Of a stretch of DNA of 64,000 bases, positions 23,805 to 32,105 are shown piece by piece. A model generated the notes under the pieces. The model was not told the origin of the DNA. It did no database searches and saw only the letters and a program-made list of their open reading frames with translations. The stretch's first letter is position 1, and the number at the start of each line of letters is the position of its first letter. The stretch is taken from assembly GCF_003628125.1 (NCBI RefSeq), contig NZ_RBZU01000011.1, forward strand, positions 124,001-188,000, read 5' to 3'. The DNA comes from Pararobbsia silviterrae (GTDB taxonomy: Bacteria > Pseudomonadota > Gammaproteobacteria > Burkholderiales > Burkholderiaceae). The position numbers were made by a program, and so were the translations under genes.

Positions 23805-24620
23805 TTAGCTGCGGCCGAATTCTTCGCCCATCTCGAAGGCGCGATCACGGGCCGCTGACGTGCCTTTGACGATCGCTTCGGCGATACCCGATTCCATGAA
23901 CGAGGCGATCGCCGCCGCCGTCGTGCCGCCCTTGGACGTCACGCGCTCGCGCAGCAGGCTCAGCGGTTCGTCGGACTGCGCGGCGAGTTGCGCGGCGCCC
24001 GTGAAGGTCCCCACGGCGAGGCGGCGCGCCTCGTCGGCCGGGAAGCCGAGATTCTGCGCCGCCTTCGCGAGCGCTTCCATGAAGTAGAAGACATAGGCGG
24101 GTCCGCTGCCGGAGAGCGCCGTGATGCTGTCGATCTCTGTCTCGCTGTTGCACCAGACCACTTCTCCGACGGCCTCGAGCACCTGCTCGGCGAGCTCGCG
24201 CCCGTCCTGATTGACGGTCGGCGCGGCGAGCAGTCCCGTGACGCCGAGCCCGACGAGCGCCGGCGTATTCGGCATCGCACGCACGATCCGCGTATGGCCG
24301 CCGAGCCAGCGCGCGACATCGCCGGAGCGCACGCCGGCCGCGATGCTGATGATCAACTGACGTTCGGCGATGAACGGGCGGATTGCCTCCGCGGCTTCCT
24401 TGAGCGTCTGCGGTTTGACCGCGAGCACGATCGCATCGTAGTCGGCGAGTTTGCCTGTCGGTGCATCGGCGGTGACGATCCGGAACGCCTTCTCGAGGCG
24501 CTCGCGCGTCTCGGCGATCGGGTCGATCGCGTAGATATAGGCTGCCGCGGTGCCTTGCTTGATCAAGCCGCCGATCAGGGCGGACGCCATGTTGCCGCCA
24601 CCGATGAATGCAATTTTCAT
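23805..24620 (-). CDS. proC: Pyrroline-5-carboxylate reductase
   Basis: A 271-residue cytosolic enzyme for the last step of proline synthesis, reducing P5C with NAD(P)H. The N-terminal Rossmann fold begins MKIAFIGGGNMASALIGGL. The domain boundary VRAMPNTPALVGLGVTG and the C-terminal dimer domain signature SGSGPAYVFYFMEAL with FTGAAQLA are intact. The ATG at 24620 gives the family N-terminus; the longer open frame to 24884 is Arg-rich and not conserved. yggS lies upstream in the same direction, as in many bacteria, but with a 300-bp gap. Confidence 0.96.
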   Translation of the reverse strand: MKIAFIGGGNMASALIGGLIKQGTAAAYIYAIDPIAETRERLEKAFRIVTADAPTGKLADYDAIVLAVKPQTLKEAAEAIRPFIAERQLIISIAAGVRSGDVARWLGGHTRIVRAMPNTPALVGLGVTGLLAAPTVNQDGRELAEQVLEAVGEVVWCNSETEIDSITALSGSGPAYVFYFMEALAKAAQNLGFPADEARRLAVGTFTGAAQLAAQSDEPLSLLRERVTSKGGTTAAAIASFMESGIAEAIVKGTSAARDRAFEMGEEFGRS

Positions 24621-24920
24621 GGTCGAACGTGTCTGCGTGAGTGTGCGTAAGAGGAATTCCGTCCGGGGACGCCGGACCGGTGCTGCATTGTGTCCGCCCG
24701 CGATTGTGCTGTCGGAGCGCAATAGAAGGAAGTTTCGCGTGCGATCCGTGGCATTCCTGCACGCGGACCGCCGGCTTCGGATCGATCGTGACGACGTCGA
24801 TGCGGCGTGTTTTTCCGCTCGCGGTCCGGATGGCGGCCGCGGCGGATCGTGCGAGACGCCATGGCGCGCGGCGCGGCGGGCCACCCGATGGCTCGCTGAA
24901 GCGGGCGCTCTGCGGGGCGC
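24621..24920. other. Gap between yggS and proC
   Basis: Three hundred bases separate two genes that are normally almost contiguous. I see no gene, repeat array, or convincing promoter here, only GC-rich sequence with open frames that lack start signals. Confidence 0.4.
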
Positions 24921-25622
24921 TCAGTGGCTTGCATAGTCGCGCGTGCCGAACACGGCCGTCCCCACGCGCACGATCGTCGCGCCTTCGAGAATCGCGGCTT
25001 CGAGATCGTCGGACATGCCGATCGACAGCGTGTCGAGCGCGAGGCCGTCGTTGCGCAGGACATCGAACAACGCGCGCAACGCACGGTGCGGCATGCGTTG
25101 CGCTTCAAGCGTCTGCGCGGGTTCGGGAATCGCCATGAGTCCGCGCAGCCGCAGTCTCGGGAGCGCGGCGACGGCGCGCGCGACCTCGGGGACGGCGTCG
25201 GCCGCAAGCCCGCTTTTGGTCGCTTCGCCGCTGATATTGACCTGGATACAGACGTTGAGCGGCGCGAGATGCTCGGGTCGCTGCGCCGACAGGCGCTCGG
25301 CGATCTTGAGCCGATCCACCGAGTGGACCCAGTCGAAGTGTTCGGCGATCGGGCGCGTCTTGTTGCTTTGGACGGGACCGATGAAATGCCATTCGATCGC
25401 GGGCCTCAGATCGGCGAGCGCCTCGATCTTGGCGAGCGCTTCTTGCAGATAGCTTTCGCCGAAGATCCGTTGTCCATGCCGGTGAGCATCCCGGATCGCC
25501 TCGGCGGGGAAGGTCTTCGATACCGCCATGAGTTCGACCGACGACGCACTGCGGTGCGCATCGGCGGCGGCGAGTCCGATGCGGCGGCGGACGGTGTCAA
25601 GGCGGACTGCGATGTCAGACAT
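24921..25622 (-). CDS. yggS: YggS family PLP-binding protein (PLP homeostasis)
   Basis: A 233-residue single-domain PLP-binding protein (fold III, alanine-racemase-like barrel) that buffers free pyridoxal phosphate and affects amino-acid pools. LMAVSKTFP places the PLP Lys at residue 36; FGESYLQEALAKI, EWHFIGPVQSNK, VHSVDR, VNISGEATKSG, LSIGMSDDLEAAI and GTAVFG are the family motifs in order. The ATG at 25622 fits the family. A 9-bp minisatellite lies 140 bp upstream and keeps all frames open, which creates a spurious long extension of this frame. proC follows downstream. Confidence 0.95.
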   Translation of the reverse strand: MSDIAVRLDTVRRRIGLAAADAHRSASSVELMAVSKTFPAEAIRDAHRHGQRIFGESYLQEALAKIEALADLRPAIEWHFIGPVQSNKTRPIAEHFDWVHSVDRLKIAERLSAQRPEHLAPLNVCIQVNISGEATKSGLAADAVPEVARAVAALPRLRLRGLMAIPEPAQTLEAQRMPHRALRALFDVLRNDGLALDTLSIGMSDDLEAAILEGATIVRVGTAVFGTRDYASH

Positions 25623-25760
25623 GGAAATGCGGCGAGAAAACGCGGGCGCCGGTCGGCCCCTGGTCGGCGATACAGGCAATAACGGCGAATTATACGGGGC
25701 GCTTAAGGACGGATCGTGTCCGCGTCTTGGTGCGAACCGTCGGGTATCCGCCGCGTCGCA

Positions 25761-25922
25761 CCGGATACGCCGGATACGCCGGATACGCCGGATACGCCGG
25801 ATACGCCGGATACGCCGGATACGCCAGATACGCCAGATACGCCAGATACGCCAGATACGCCAGATACGCCAGATACGCCAGATACGCCAGATACGCCAGA
25901 TACGCCAGATACGCCAGATACG
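25761..25922. repeat. 9-bp minisatellite, 18 copies
   Basis: Seven copies of CCGGATACG (25761-25823) are followed without interruption by eleven copies of CCAGATACG (25824-25922). All copies within each block are identical to the base, so the array is young or kept uniform. It sits in the 355-bp non-coding gap between the end of glcF and the start of yggS. Because 9 is a multiple of 3, all six frames are open, but there is no ribosome-binding site or gene context for a protein. Copy number is likely to vary between strains. Confidence 0.95.
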
Positions 25923-25977
25923 ACCGACATGACCCATGCGCCCGACACGCGGGCACGGGCGCGGCGTCGCGGCCTCG

Positions 25978-27213
25978 CTAGCTGATCATGCGATCGACGA
26001 GTTCGATCCAGTGCATGACGGGCTTCGACGTGCCGCTTTGCAGATGGGCGAGACACCCGATATTGCCCGAAACGATCGCTTGCGGTTCGGTCGCGGCGAG
26101 CTTGCCGAGCTTCTGATCGCGCAAGCGGTAGGACAGGCCCGGCTGGAGGATCGAATAGGTGCCGGCGGATCCGCAGCACAGATGGCTGTCGGCAGGCAGG
26201 CGGACTTCGACGCCGAGGCCGGCGAGCAGGTTCTCGACGCTGCCGCGGACCTGCTGGCCATGCTGGAGCGTACACGGCGGATGGTAGGCGACGACATGGA
26301 GATCGCGCCGCGCGCCGCGCTCGGTCGCGCGTTCGGCGAGTTCGGTCTCGAATCCCGGCAGGATTTCGCAGACATCGCGCGTGAGTTCGCTGATGCGGCG
26401 CGCCTTGGCGGCATAGAGCGGATCGTTGCGCAGCAGGTGTCCGTACTCGCGTACGGTCGCGCCGCATCCCGACGCGTTCATGACGATCGCCTCGACGCCC
26501 GCCTCGATATGCGGCCACCACGCGTCGATATTGCGGCGCATGTCTTCGAGCGCCTCGTCCTCGTAGCTCAGATGCAGGCGCAACGCGCCGCAGCAGCCCG
26601 CGGACGGCGCGCTGACGAGCTGCACGCCGAGCGCGTCGAATACGCGCGCGGTCGCCGTATTGATATTGGGCATCATCGAAGGCTGCACGCAGCCGTCGAG
26701 CATCAACATCTTGCGCGGATGCGAGCGCGTGGGCCGTACGCCGGCCGCTCGGCGCGCGGGCAGCTTGTCGCGGAGCTTGCGCGGCAGCACGCGGCGAAAC
26801 CGGAGTCCGACGAGATACATCGGCGCGAACAGCGTCGGCTGCGGCAGCACGGTTGCGAGCGCGCGCCGCAGCACGCGCTGCGCGAGCGTACGCGGCACCG
26901 TCTGCTCGACGTGCTTGCGCCCGATTTCGACGAGCCGTCCGTATTGCACGCCCGACGGACAGGTCGATTCGCAACTGCGGCACGTCAGGCATCGATCGAG
27001 ATGCTGCTGGGTGCTGCGCGTGACCGGCGCGCCCTCGACCATTTGCTTGATCAGATAGATCCGCCCGCGCGGCCCGTCGAGCTCGTCGCCGAGGAGCTGG
27101 TACGTCGGACACGTTGCGGTGCAGAAGCCGCAATGCACGCACTTGCGCAGGATCCGTTCGGCTTCGTCGCCGTCGGGCGTCGAGCGCATGAATTCGGCAA
27201 GGTTCGTTTGCAT
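25978..27213 (-). CDS. glcF: Glycolate oxidase iron-sulfur subunit
   Basis: A 411-residue electron-transfer subunit that takes electrons from GlcD/GlcE to the respiratory chain. Two ferredoxin-type 4Fe-4S clusters are encoded by CVHCGFCTATCP (Cys 25, 28, 31, 35) and CLTCRSCESTCP (Cys 76, 79, 82, 86). The C-terminal half has the two CCG domains (SAGCCGALRLHL and DSHLCCGSAGTYS). The ATG at 27213 gives MQTNLAEFM, the family start; codons upstream to 27249 are not conserved. It is the last gene of the ldhD-glcD-glcE-glcF cluster, 46 bp after glcE. Confidence 0.96.
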   Translation of the reverse strand: MQTNLAEFMRSTPDGDEAERILRKCVHCGFCTATCPTYQLLGDELDGPRGRIYLIKQMVEGAPVTRSTQQHLDRCLTCRSCESTCPSGVQYGRLVEIGRKHVEQTVPRTLAQRVLRRALATVLPQPTLFAPMYLVGLRFRRVLPRKLRDKLPARRAAGVRPTRSHPRKMLMLDGCVQPSMMPNINTATARVFDALGVQLVSAPSAGCCGALRLHLSYEDEALEDMRRNIDAWWPHIEAGVEAIVMNASGCGATVREYGHLLRNDPLYAAKARRISELTRDVCEILPGFETELAERATERGARRDLHVVAYHPPCTLQHGQQVRGSVENLLAGLGVEVRLPADSHLCCGSAGTYSILQPGLSYRLRDQKLGKLAATEPQAIVSGNIGCLAHLQSGTSKPVMHWIELVDRMIS

Positions 27214-27259
27214 GAAGGATCGGTCTGGGTTGCTTGGCAGGCGCCGCACGCGCGCGGCG

Positions 27260-28369
27260 TCAGAAGTCAGGGTAGAGGCGGCCCCGGTTGAAGATGCTCG
27301 CGGGATCGAACTGTTGCTTGAGCCGCCGATGAATCGCCATCAACGGGGGCGCGAGCGGCGTGAAGACCCCGAGCCGCTTGTCGCCGCCGCGGAACAGCGT
27401 CGCATGGCCGCCGCCCTGGTAGGCGTTCACGCGCAGTTGCTGCGGATCGATGTCGGTGACCCACCAGCGCTGCGCGCACCCCCATTCCATCAGACGTTGT
27501 CCCTGCAGCGGCGCGGGCTCCGCGATCGGCGGCACCGCGATACGCCATAGACCGCAGCCGTCGGGGATATCGGTGAAGTACGGGTCGGTCTGCTCGCGCA
27601 AGCCGTCCCAGAACCGCGTGGCTTCGACGGCGTCGACGGCTTCGCCGCCGAGGGTGGTTCGAGCGGACTTGATCGCGGCTTCGGCGCCCGAAAGCCGGAT
27701 CGCCATGACGCCGTTGCGCCAGGCCGTCGCCGAGATCGGCAGCGGACGTCCCGCCCATTCGTTGATCTTGCGCACCGCATCGCTCGCATTGCATTCGAAC
27801 TTGAGCGTGGTCTCGGCGACCGCGACGGGCAGCACCTTGAGCGAGACGTCGAGAATCAGGCCGAGCGTGCCGAGCGAGCCCGCCATGAGCCGCGCGACGT
27901 CATAGCCCGCGACGTTTTTCATGACGCGGCCGCCGAAGTTCAAGCGTTGACCGTTTCCGTCGAGGATCGACGCGCCGAGCACGAAGTCGCGGATCGCGCC
28001 CGCGAAGGGCCGGCGGGGACCCGCGAGTCCCGCGGCGACGACGCCGCCGATCGTCGCGAGACCGCCGTCGCCGAGATGCGTGAAATGCGGCGGTTCGAAG
28101 GCGAGCATCTGCTGACGGCCGGCGAGCACCTGCTCGATCTCGGCGAGCGGCGTGCCGCAGCGCGCCGTGATCACGAGTTCGGCGGGGTCGTACTCGATGA
28201 TGCCGGAATAGGCGCGCGTATCGAGCACGTCGCCCGTGAGCGATTGCCCGTACCAGTCCTTCGTGCCGCCGCCGCGGATGCGCAGCGGCCGGCGTTGCGC
28301 CGTCGCTGCGGTGATCTGCGAGCGAAACGCGTCGATCACATTGGCTTCCGGGATCCGTGAACGTTCCAT
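27260..28369 (-). CDS. glcE: Glycolate oxidase FAD-binding subunit GlcE
   Basis: A 369-residue FAD-linked subunit of the glycolate oxidase complex. It has the PCMH-type FAD fold: RPLRIRGGGTKDWYG near the N-terminus, the ARCGTPLAEIEQVLAGRQQMLAFEPP region (short pieces quoted), and GGVVAAGLAGPRRPFAGAIRD. It is smaller than GlcD and lacks the C-terminal substrate-domain motif GEHGVG. It starts 3 bp after the glcD stop and is followed by glcF, so the three subunits are co-translated. Confidence 0.94.
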   Translation of the reverse strand: MERSRIPEANVIDAFRSQITAATAQRRPLRIRGGGTKDWYGQSLTGDVLDTRAYSGIIEYDPAELVITARCGTPLAEIEQVLAGRQQMLAFEPPHFTHLGDGGLATIGGVVAAGLAGPRRPFAGAIRDFVLGASILDGNGQRLNFGGRVMKNVAGYDVARLMAGSLGTLGLILDVSLKVLPVAVAETTLKFECNASDAVRKINEWAGRPLPISATAWRNGVMAIRLSGAEAAIKSARTTLGGEAVDAVEATRFWDGLREQTDPYFTDIPDGCGLWRIAVPPIAEPAPLQGQRLMEWGCAQRWWVTDIDPQQLRVNAYQGGGHATLFRGGDKRLGVFTPLAPPLMAIHRRLKQQFDPASIFNRGRLYPDF

Positions 28370-28372
28370 CGA

Positions 28373-29872
28373 TCAGAACCTCGGCAAATCGGCAAACGGC
28401 ATCTGGCCGCGCACGATGTGCATCTTGCCGTAGTCGGCGCAGCGTGCGCGCGTGGGGATGCCCTTGTCGGGATTCAGCAGCCCTTCGGGATCGAAGGCGC
28501 GCTTGACGCCGAAGAACGCATCGCGCTCCTCGGGCGAGAACTGCACGCACATCGAATTGATTTTCTCGATCCCCACGCCATGTTCGCCCGTGATCGTGCC
28601 GCCGAGTTCGACGCAGCATTCGAGGATGTCGCAGCCGAACGCCTCGGCGCGATGCCATTCGTCGAGATCGTTGCCGTTGAACAGGATCAGCGGATGCATA
28701 TTGCCGTCGCCCGCATGGAACACGTTCATGCAGCGCAATTGATACTTCGCCTCCAACTCGGCGATCCGCTTGAGCAGCACGCCGATGCTGCGCCGGGGAA
28801 TCGTGCCGTCCATGCAGTAGTAATCGGGCGAGACGCGGCCCGCGGCCGGGAACGCATTCTTGCGGCCCGACCAGAAGCGCAAGCGCTCGGGTTCGGAGCG
28901 CGAGACCTGAATGCGCGTCGCGCCGTGCGCGCGGAGGACAGCCGTCATCCGCTCGATCTCCTCGGCGACTTCCTCGGGCGTGCCGTCCGATTCGCAGAGC
29001 AGAATCGCCGCCGCGTCGGTGTCGTAGCCGGCCTCGACGAATTCCTCGACGGCGCGCGTCGCGGGTTTGTCCATCATTTCGAGGCCCGCGGGAATCAGGC
29101 CCGCCGCGATGATCGCCGCGACGGCCTCGCCGCCTTTCTCGACGTCGTCGAAGCTCGCCATGATGACCTGCGCGGTCTGCGGCTTCGGGATCAGCTTGAC
29201 CGTGACCTCGGTGACGATGGCGAACATGCCTTCACTGCCGATCAGCACGGCGAGCAGATCGAGCCCGGGCGCGTCGGGCGCGAGCGAGCCGAATTCGACG
29301 ATCTGGCCGTCCATCGTCACCGCGCGCACGCGCAGCACGTTGTGCACGGTCAGGCCGTACTTGAGGCAATGGACGCCGCCCGAGTTTTCGGCGACGTTGC
29401 CGCCGATCGTGCAGGCGATCTGCGACGACGGATCCGGCGCGTAGTAGAGGCCGAACGGCGCCGCGACTTCCGAGATCTGCGCGTTGCGCACGCCCGGCTG
29501 AACCGTGACCGTCCGCGCGTACGGATCGACCTCGACGATGTTGCGCAGGCGCGCGAGCGACAGAACGAGCCCGTCGGCGATCGGCATCGCGCCGCCCGAC
29601 AAGCCGGTGCCCGCGCCGCGCGGCACGACCGGCACGTTGAGCCGGTGGCAGACCTGCAGGATCCGCTGGACCTGGATCTCGTTCTCGGGCAAAGCGACCG
29701 CGAGCGGCACGCGCCGGTAGGCCGCGAGGCCGTCGCATTCGTAGGGGATCGTGTCCTCGCTTCGATGCAGCAGCACGCGCGGCGGCACGACGTTCGAGAG
29801 CGCCGCGACGAGTTCGCGCTGGCGCGCCTCGAAGGCGACGGGGCTCAGTTCACCGGCGCTCAGGTGGGTCAT
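28373..29872 (-). CDS. glcD: Glycolate oxidase catalytic subunit GlcD
   Basis: A 499-residue flavoprotein that oxidises glycolate (and often D-lactate) to the 2-oxo acid. The FAD domain shows VPVVPRGAGTGLSGGA, VQPGVRN, YAPDPSSQIACTIGGNVAENSGG and LIGSEGMFAIVTEVTV. The C-terminal domain shows the catalytic-site motif ITGEHGVGIEKI and FDPEGLLNPDKG. The ATG at 29872 overlaps the stop of the upstream FAD oxidase by 4 bp (ATGA), fixing the start; the same frame is open much further upstream, but that part is antisense-like shadow of the preceding gene. Confidence 0.96.
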   Translation of the reverse strand: MTHLSAGELSPVAFEARQRELVAALSNVVPPRVLLHRSEDTIPYECDGLAAYRRVPLAVALPENEIQVQRILQVCHRLNVPVVPRGAGTGLSGGAMPIADGLVLSLARLRNIVEVDPYARTVTVQPGVRNAQISEVAAPFGLYYAPDPSSQIACTIGGNVAENSGGVHCLKYGLTVHNVLRVRAVTMDGQIVEFGSLAPDAPGLDLLAVLIGSEGMFAIVTEVTVKLIPKPQTAQVIMASFDDVEKGGEAVAAIIAAGLIPAGLEMMDKPATRAVEEFVEAGYDTDAAAILLCESDGTPEEVAEEIERMTAVLRAHGATRIQVSRSEPERLRFWSGRKNAFPAAGRVSPDYYCMDGTIPRRSIGVLLKRIAELEAKYQLRCMNVFHAGDGNMHPLILFNGNDLDEWHRAEAFGCDILECCVELGGTITGEHGVGIEKINSMCVQFSPEERDAFFGVKRAFDPEGLLNPDKGIPTRARCADYGKMHIVRGQMPFADLPRF

Positions 29873-31296
29873 GATGGCGTGCGCTCGGGGGTGAACATCT
29901 TGCCCGGATTCAACAGGTTCGACGGATCGAGTGCGTGCTTGATCGCGCGCATGACGTCGAGCGCGTCCTCGCCGTGCTCCTCGCGCATGAAGCCGATCTT
30001 GTGCAGGCCGACGCCGTGCTCGCCCGTGCACGTGCCGCCGAGCGCGAGCGCGCGGCGCACGATGAGCGCATTGAGCCGCTCGGCTTCGTCGAATTCCTCG
30101 GGACGGTTCGGGTCGACGAGGATCGCGACGTGGAAATTGCCGTCGCCGACGTGCCCGACGATCGGGCAGGGCAAGTCCGACGCCGCGATATCGATCTCGG
30201 TGCCGGCGATGCATTCGGCGAGCCGTGAGATCGGCACGCAGACGTCGGTCGTGATCGCGCGGCTGCCGGGTTTGAGCTGGAGCATCGCGAAGTACGCATG
30301 ATGGCGCGCGTTCCAGAGGCGCGAGCGATCCTCGGGCTGGGTCGCCCACTCGAATTGTTCGCCGCCGTGGTCCGCGACGATCTGTTCGACGACCTTGGCC
30401 TGCTCGGCGACGCTCGCTTCGGAGCCGTGAAATTCGAAGAACAGCTGCGGCGCCTCCTTGAGCGTCAGGTGCGAATACTGGTTCAGCGAGCGCGCGGCGA
30501 GCGCATCGACGAATTCGGCGCGTGCGATCGGCACGCCGAGCTGGATCGTCTGGATCACGGCATTGACCGCGTCGACCATGCCGCCGAACGTGCAGCGCGC
30601 CGCGGACACGGCTTCGGGCAACGGGTGCAGGCGCACGGTGACTTCGCTGATCACGCCGAGCGTGCCTTCGGAGCCGACGAACAAGCGCGTGAGGTCGTAA
30701 CCGGCCGATGATTTGCGCGCGCGCGTGCCGGTCCGGATCACGCGGCCGTCGGCGAGCGCGACTTCGAGGCCGAGCACGTTTTCGCGCATCGAGCCGTAGC
30801 GCACGGCATTGGTGCCCGAGGCGCGCGTCGCGCACATGCCGCCGAGGCTCGCGTCGGCGCCCGGATCGATCGGAAAGAACAGGCCGGTGCCGCGCAGCGC
30901 GTCGTTGAGCTGCTTGCGCGTGACGCCGGGTTCGACGGTCGCGATGAGATCGTCGGCATCGATCGAGACGATCCGGTTCATGCGCGACAGATCGATCGAG
31001 ATGCCGCCTCGGACCGCGAGCACGTGACCTTCGAGCGACGAGCCCACGCCGTACGGGATCACGGGAATCTGGTGCTGTGCACAAAGCGCGAGGGTCCGGG
31101 CGATTTCGTGCGTTCGCTCCGCGAATACGACGGCGTCGGGCAGGTGCGGATCGAATGCCGATTCATCGCGGCCATGGTGGGCGCGAACGGCTTCGGCTAC
31201 CGACAGGCGGTCGCCGTACAGGTCTCGCAACGCTTCGAGCAACGCCGCGGGCAGGGCGACGCGTCCCACCGATGCGGGTGGTGCGGGGTGATTCAC
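29869..31296 (-). CDS. FAD-linked oxidase, probable D-lactate dehydrogenase (cytochrome type)
   Basis: A 475-residue flavoprotein of the same superfamily as GlcD, closest in motifs to LDHD/Dld2-type D-lactate dehydrogenases. PVIPYGVGSSLEGHVLAVRGG, EPGVTRKQLND, ADASLGGMCATRASGTNAVRYG, RKSSAGYDLTRLF, GNFHVAIL and CTGEHGVGLHKIGFM mark the FAD and substrate sites. Electron acceptor and exact substrate cannot be read from the sequence. The start is a GTG at 31296 with an excellent GGAGGAGG ribosome-binding site 6-7 nt upstream. It is the first gene of the cluster with glcDEF, suggesting joint oxidation of 2-hydroxy acids. Confidence 0.92.
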   Translation of the reverse strand: MNHPAPPASVGRVALPAALLEALRDLYGDRLSVAEAVRAHHGRDESAFDPHLPDAVVFAERTHEIARTLALCAQHQIPVIPYGVGSSLEGHVLAVRGGISIDLSRMNRIVSIDADDLIATVEPGVTRKQLNDALRGTGLFFPIDPGADASLGGMCATRASGTNAVRYGSMRENVLGLEVALADGRVIRTGTRARKSSAGYDLTRLFVGSEGTLGVISEVTVRLHPLPEAVSAARCTFGGMVDAVNAVIQTIQLGVPIARAEFVDALAARSLNQYSHLTLKEAPQLFFEFHGSEASVAEQAKVVEQIVADHGGEQFEWATQPEDRSRLWNARHHAYFAMLQLKPGSRAITTDVCVPISRLAECIAGTEIDIAASDLPCPIVGHVGDGNFHVAILVDPNRPEEFDEAERLNALIVRRALALGGTCTGEHGVGLHKIGFMREEHGEDALDVMRAIKHALDPSNLLNPGKMFTPERTPS

Positions 31297-31436
31297 TGCT
31301 GCCTCCTCCCGTGTTGAGCTTCAACGGGACAGTGTGATCGCGTGAACGCGATTTCGTTGTTGTGCATGCATGTGCATGCCCGGTTCAAACGATTCTACTG
31401 CCGAATGCGAATCGCGGGCGCCTACGATGCGGGTTC

Positions 31437-31442
31437 TATAAT
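31437..31442 (+). promoter_or_regulatory. Possible -10 element of the cobalamin adenosyltransferase gene
   Basis: A perfect TATAAT lies at 31437-31442, 53 bp before the start codon of the plus-strand gene, in the 199-bp divergent gap. The -35 region is poor. The gap also has repeated TGCATG words (31363-31380). A minus-strand TAGAAT (near 31392-31397) could serve the lactate/glycolate operon, but this is weak. Confidence 0.5.
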
Positions 31443-31495
31443 GCACGCGCATCGGCGTGATGCATGGGCGTGACGGATTCGGGAGGGGGTGGAGG

Positions 31496-32047
31496 ATGGG
31501 AAATCGGTTGAGCAAGATCGCGACGCGGGTCGGCGACGACGGTTCGACGGGACTTGGCGACGGCTCGCGCGTGAGCAAGGCGGACGCGCGCATCGCGGCG
31601 ATCGGCGACGTCGATGAATTGAATTCGACGCTCGGCGTGCTGCTCTGCGAGACCTTGCCCGATGAAGTGCGCGCGGCGCTGACACGCATCCAGCACGATC
31701 TGTTCGATCTGGGCGGCGAACTCTGCATGCCGGGCCAAGTGGTGCTCCGCGACGCGCAGGTCGAACAACTCGATGCCTGGCTCGAACAGTTCAATGCGAC
31801 GTTGCCGCCGCTTGCCGAGTTCATCCTGCCGGGCGGATCGCGTACGGCGGCGCTCGCGCACGTGAGCCGCACGGTCTGCCGGCGCGCCGAGCGCTCGGTC
31901 GTGATCCTCGGCGCGCAGGCGGCCGTCGAGGCACATGCGCGTCACTACCTGAACCGGTTGTCCGATCTGCTGTTCGTGCTCGCGCGCGTGCTCAATCGCG
32001 CGGCGGGCGGCACCGACGTGCTCTGGCTCAACGAACACCGGCGTTGA
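31496..32047 (+). CDS. Cob(I)alamin adenosyltransferase, PduO type
   Basis: A 183-residue trimeric ATP:corrinoid adenosyltransferase that makes adenosylcobalamin. The ATP-binding N-terminus KIATRVGDDGSTGLGDG is intact, as are the conserved RVSKADARIAAIGDVDELN (pieces quoted), CRRAERSVV and LNRLSDLLFVLARVLN segments that build the active site between subunits. The ATG at 31496 directly follows a GGAGG, which is too close; GGGAGGGGG at 31481-31489 is better spaced, so this start is likely. It is divergent from the lactate/glycolate operon and convergent with aroG. Confidence 0.94.
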   Translation: MGNRLSKIATRVGDDGSTGLGDGSRVSKADARIAAIGDVDELNSTLGVLLCETLPDEVRAALTRIQHDLFDLGGELCMPGQVVLRDAQVEQLDAWLEQFNATLPPLAEFILPGGSRTAALAHVSRTVCRRAERSVVILGAQAAVEAHARHYLNRLSDLLFVLARVLNRAAGGTDVLWLNEHRR

Positions 32048-32105
32048 CCCATGCGGCCGGCGATCGGCGGCGCAGGTCTGCGTCGCCGTCTCGCCCGGCC
32101 CCGGC

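Noticed and set aside
25761-25922. CRISPR array
   Set aside because: Units are 9 bp and directly adjacent, with no spacers and no cas genes nearby; the same holds for the arrays at 43767 and 49766.
25689-25985. Open frames through the 9-bp repeat encoding GYA, PDT or IRR repeats
   Set aside because: A 9-bp unit without stops keeps every frame open; there is no ribosome-binding site, no conserved flank and all six frames look equally open.
29873-31084. A 903-codon minus-strand frame running from before glcD to its end
   Set aside because: The first 400 codons are Arg/Ala/His-rich shadow of the upstream flavoprotein gene in another frame; the true glcD start is fixed by the 4-bp overlap at 29869-29872.
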